DNA of 15,870 nucleotides from Pseudomonadota bacterium. GTDB taxonomy: Bacteria > Pseudomonadota > Gammaproteobacteria > Burkholderiales > Burkholderiaceae_B. The notes under the pieces are model-generated. The model worked only from the letters and a program-made list of their open reading frames with translations, searched no databases and was not told the origin of the DNA. Positions 14,034-15,870 of this stretch are shown here, in pieces. The stretch is taken from NCBI GenBank assembly GCA_023388835.1, contig JAEWFK010000091.1, positions 1 to 15,870 of the forward strand, given 5' to 3'. The stretch's first letter is position 1. Every line of letters begins with the position of its first letter. Both the position numbers and the translations under genes were made by a program.

Positions 14034-14068
14034 CCTGTTTCGTTCGCGCCCAGAAGAACGCAAACAGG
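14034..14068. repeat. interrupted 11-bp hairpin downstream of the binding-protein gene
   Basis: CCTGTTT (14034-14040) pairs with AAACAGG (14062-14068), and GTTC (14042-14045) with GAAC (14056-14059), with a small internal bulge and a 10-nt loop. On the minus strand it lies 42 bp after the stop of the binding-protein gene, but no T-run follows, so it is not a standard terminator. Confidence 0.55.
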
Positions 14069-14110
14069 CGCCCCCCGCATGGATGACGCCGGAATAGAAC
14101 CAAGAAACGC

Positions 14111-15130
14111 CTACCGAATCGGCAGCGCGTACATCAGCCCGCCTTCCGTCCACAAGGCATTCAAGCCCCGCTGAATCTTCAGCGCGCTCTCTTGCCCCAC
14201 ATTGCGTTCGAAGCTCTGACCATAGTTGCCGACCTGCTTTACGATGTTGTAGGCCCAGGCTTCATCCAGCCCCATGTTTTTGCCCGCGCCTTCGGTCACT
14301 CCCAGCAGGCGCCGGATATCGGGGCTCGTGCTCTCGCGCATCTTGTCCACGTTCTCCGACGTCACCCCCAGCTCCTCGGCACCGATCATCGCCTGCAGCG
14401 ACCACTTGACCACGTTCAGCCAGGCATCATCGCCCTGTCGCACGTAGGGACCGAGCGGCTCCTTGGAAATGATCTCCGGCAGCACGATGTAATCGTCAGG
14501 GTTCTCGAGACGAGAGATCCGGATCGAGGCGAGGCCCGAGGCATCGGTGGTGAAGACGTCGCACCGGCCGGCTGCGAAGGCGCCCACCACCTCGTTGAAC
14601 TGGTCGAACACCACAGGCTTGTACTTGATATCGTGGCTTCGGGCCCAGTCCGCCATGGTGTTCTCGTTGGTCGTGCCCTGCTGCATGCAGACGGATGCGT
14701 CGTTCAGCTCTTTTGCGCTCTTCACGCCCAGAGACTTCGGCACCAGAAAGCCCTGGCCATCGTAGAAGTTGATGCCGGCATGAATGGCGCCAAGCGCCGT
14801 ATCACGCTGCTGGGTGACCGTAGTGTTCCGCGCCAGGAGATCGATCTCGCCCGATTGCAGCGCAGTGAAGCGCTGCTGTGAATTGAGCGGCACTGTCTTC
14901 ACCTTGCCTGCATCGCCGAAGACGGCCGCTGCCACCGCGCGGCACATGTCCACGTCCAGGCCCTTCCAGTTGCCCTGACTGTCCGGCGCCGAGAAACCTG
15001 CGAAGCCGGTGGTCACGCCGCAGTGCAGCACTCCCCTTTCGCGTACGGTTTCGAGCGTGTCGCCATGTGCGGCGGACAGGCCGCCCACGGCAGCGAGCAC
15101 GCCCAGGCAGAGGGTTTTCAATTTGAGCAT
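14111..15130 (-). CDS. amino-acid ABC transporter substrate-binding protein (AapJ/BztA-like)
   Basis: A 339-residue periplasmic binding protein (SBP_bac_3 fold) for polar or general L-amino acids. A signal peptide (MLKLKTLCLGVLAAVGGLSA, cleavage near AHG/D) is followed by DTLETVRERGVLHCGV, GFSAPDSQGNWKGLDVDMCR, AAAVFGD, TALQSGEIDLLARNTT and QQGTTNENTMADW, the pattern of the AapJ/BztA subfamily, whose members are longer than HisJ-type proteins. Two cysteines (38 and 63) occur near the N-terminus, where this subfamily often has a disulfide. Start: the frame opens at 15277, but ATG 15130 is preceded by GGAG at six bases and directly begins the signal peptide. No permease or ATPase gene is in the window: downstream is the gene-free block, upstream a CoA-ligase-like gene. 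It is therefore a stand-alone gene here and must use partners encoded elsewhere. Confidence 0.92.
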   Translation of the reverse strand: MLKLKTLCLGVLAAVGGLSAAHGDTLETVRERGVLHCGVTTGFAGFSAPDSQGNWKGLDVDMCRAVAAAVFGDAGKVKTVPLNSQQRFTALQSGEIDLLARNTTVTQQRDTALGAIHAGINFYDGQGFLVPKSLGVKSAKELNDASVCMQQGTTNENTMADWARSHDIKYKPVVFDQFNEVVGAFAAGRCDVFTTDASGLASIRISRLENPDDYIVLPEIISKEPLGPYVRQGDDAWLNVVKWSLQAMIGAEELGVTSENVDKMRESTSPDIRRLLGVTEGAGKNMGLDEAWAYNIVKQVGNYGQSFERNVGQESALKIQRGLNALWTEGGLMYALPIR

Positions 15131-15238
15131 GAGAATCTCCACGATGGATGGACGGAAGACTGCATTCCACCGCATGTTACTGCAGAAGAGCGGCGGTCCG
15201 GACCCCGCAAGGCATGGAGCCATGATCAGCGGCATCCG

Positions 15239-15275
15239 CCCGTGCGAGCCCGTAAGCCCGCACGCCCGCACGCCC
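15239..15275 (-). other. G-quadruplex-type motif with five GGG runs
   Basis: On the minus strand five GGG runs (plus-strand CCC at 15273, 15265, 15257, 15249 and 15239) are separated by 5, 5, 5 and 7 bases, meeting the common G3N1-7 pattern. It arises from octamer repeats (GCCCGCAC twice and GCCCGTAA). It lies about 110 nt upstream of the binding-protein start, on its coding strand, in the 177-bp gap after the ligase gene. Confidence 0.5.
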
Positions 15276-15307
15276 AAGCGAGTGTGCGGATCACGACGAC
15301 ATGGGCT

Positions 15308-15870
15308 TCACTCGTAGTCGCGAATGTCTTCGATCACTTTGCCATCGTTAGGCAGCGTGCCGGGCGCCATGCATTCGACCTCCGCCCGCAGCTTGGTGAT
15401 TTCTCGGACCGAGTTGGCCACCTGCTCGGCCAGCGTATCGGATGCCTGAGGAACTTCAATGCGCAACAGCATGCTGTCCTTGCCGACGGCGCCGGCCACC
15501 ACCAGCCGCGCACGCAGCACGTCGGGATGCCGGGCGACCACTTGAGCCACTTGGCCAGGATGCACGAACAGGCCGCGCACTTTTGTGGTTTGGTCAGCGC
15601 GCCCCAGCCATCCACGGATGCGCAGATTGCTTCGGCCGCAGGGCGAAGCGCCCGGCAAGATAGCGGAGAGATCGCCCGTGCCGAATCTCAGTAGCGGATA
15701 ATCGGGGTTCAGGGTGGTGACCACCACTTCACCGACCTCGCCCTCCGGCACCGGCTGATTCGTACCCGGCCGCACGATCTCCAGAATGATGTCCTCGTTC
15801 ACGACCAAGCCTTCGCGGGCCGGCGTTTCGTAGGCGATCATCCCGAGATCGGCGGTGCCGTAAGCCTGAT
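15308..15870 (-). CDS. phenylacetate-CoA ligase-like AMP-forming enzyme, C-terminal part (runs off window)
   Basis: The last 187 or so residues of an ANL-superfamily acyl-CoA ligase of the PaaK type (COG1541); the N-terminus lies beyond the right edge. The frame is open to 15870 and begins QAYGTADLG, the A5-like YGT-x-D/E motif. It continues with GEVGEVVVTTL, YPLLRFGTGDLSAI (the Asp that contacts the AMP ribose), GWLGRADQTTKVRGLFVHPGQV (hinge and start of the C-terminal subdomain) and ends NDGKVIEDIRDYE, where the Lys of GKV fits the conserved catalytic lysine. Known family chemistry: ATP-dependent activation of an aromatic acid to its CoA thioester via an acyl-AMP. PaaK itself is not certain, since related ligases of unknown substrate occur beside branched-chain amino-acid transporters in Burkholderiales. 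An ATG at 15841 is internal, not the start. It is on the same strand as the binding-protein gene, 177 bp upstream of it. Confidence 0.9.
   Translation of the reverse strand, partial: QAYGTADLGMIAYETPAREGLVVNEDIILEIVRPGTNQPVPEGEVGEVVVTTLNPDYPLLRFGTGDLSAILPGASPCGRSNLRIRGWLGRADQTTKVRGLFVHPGQVAQVVARHPDVLRARLVVAGAVGKDSMLLRIEVPQASDTLAEQVANSVREITKLRAEVECMAPGTLPNDGKVIEDIRDYE

Larger units (their letters stand above)
13358..14110. other. 753-bp gene-free block with degenerate repeats and hairpins
   Basis: Lies between the convergent membrane-protein and binding-protein genes. Every open frame here translates to Arg/Pro/Ser/Gly-rich low-complexity sequence without recognisable domains, on both strands and in overlapping frames, so I annotate no gene. 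What it does hold is listed separately: a 41-bp degenerate tandem repeat, a terminator-like hairpin, a 30-bp degenerate repeat with a perfect 14-bp duplication, and five other hairpins. The far half (about 13790-14080) is the most structured. From memory, its wording resembles GC-rich intergenic elements that recur in Burkholderiales genomes and are often mis-annotated as small hypothetical proteins; I cannot verify this here. Confidence 0.7.

Noticed and set aside
13379..14086. A 235-codon plus-strand frame in the gene-free block
   Set aside because: The translation is Arg/Pro/Ser-rich without hydrophobic core patterns, spans several hairpins and repeats, and competes with equally long minus-strand frames.
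13725..14153. A 142-codon minus-strand frame overlapping the 3' end of the binding-protein gene
   Set aside because: It overlaps a solid gene in another frame, is low-complexity, and lies in the hairpin-rich block.
15131..15277. Longer start at 15277 for the binding protein
   Set aside because: It would add 49 residues before an obvious signal peptide, while ATG 15130 has a good Shine-Dalgarno.

Overview
The window looks like a housekeeping stretch of a high-GC betaproteobacterial chromosome, most likely from the family Alcaligenaceae (Bordetella/Achromobacter/Pusillimonas-like). That placement is inferred from protein sequences and neighbourhoods: a D-Ala-D-Ala carboxypeptidase followed by a D-amino acid aminotransferase, a stand-alone biotin ligase fused by stop/start overlap to a type III pantothenate kinase (the Bordetella 'Baf' type), and a def-fmt pair divergent from dprA. 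I see no rRNA, tRNA, CRISPR array, insertion sequence, prophage or toxin-antitoxin gene. No multi-gene system unknown to me is evident. The unusual signals are mostly in non-coding DNA.

Layout. Minus strand 1-2123: start of a D-amino acid aminotransferase, a dacA/dacC-type carboxypeptidase, and a small alpha/beta hydrolase. Plus strand 2181-3877: birA and coaX, translationally coupled. Minus strand 3879-4052: a short membrane-anchored ORF convergent with coaX. Plus strand 4202-5038: galU, whose stop codon lies inside a 22-bp tandem repeat that fills the gap to the convergent waaA. Minus strand 5126-10610: waaA, waaC, an EamA-family transporter, a gamma-carbonic anhydrase-like hexapeptide protein, fmt and def. 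Plus strand 10769-13357: dprA, an HMG-CoA lyase gene and a two-TM membrane protein with a PH-like tail. Positions 13358-14110 are about 750 bp without a credible gene, full of degenerate direct repeats and perfect hairpins. Minus strand 14111-15870: an AapJ/BztA-like amino-acid-binding protein with no transporter partners in the window, and the 3' end of a phenylacetate-CoA-ligase-like gene that runs off the window.

Functions. GalU (UDP-glucose), WaaC (heptose I transfer) and WaaA (Kdo transfer) build envelope saccharides, and Dac remodels peptidoglycan. BirA and CoaX supply two cofactor steps, protein biotinylation and the first step of coenzyme A synthesis. Def and Fmt handle the N-formyl group at the two ends of initiator-Met metabolism. 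DprA loads RecA on incoming ssDNA. HMG-CoA lyase and the CoA-ligase-like protein belong to acyl-CoA catabolism.

Best candidates for a second look: the hairpin- and repeat-rich block 13358-14110; the 22-bp array over the galU stop; a Gly-rich insertion in CoaX; a possibly leaderless waaC promoter; a five-G-tract motif upstream of the binding-protein gene.
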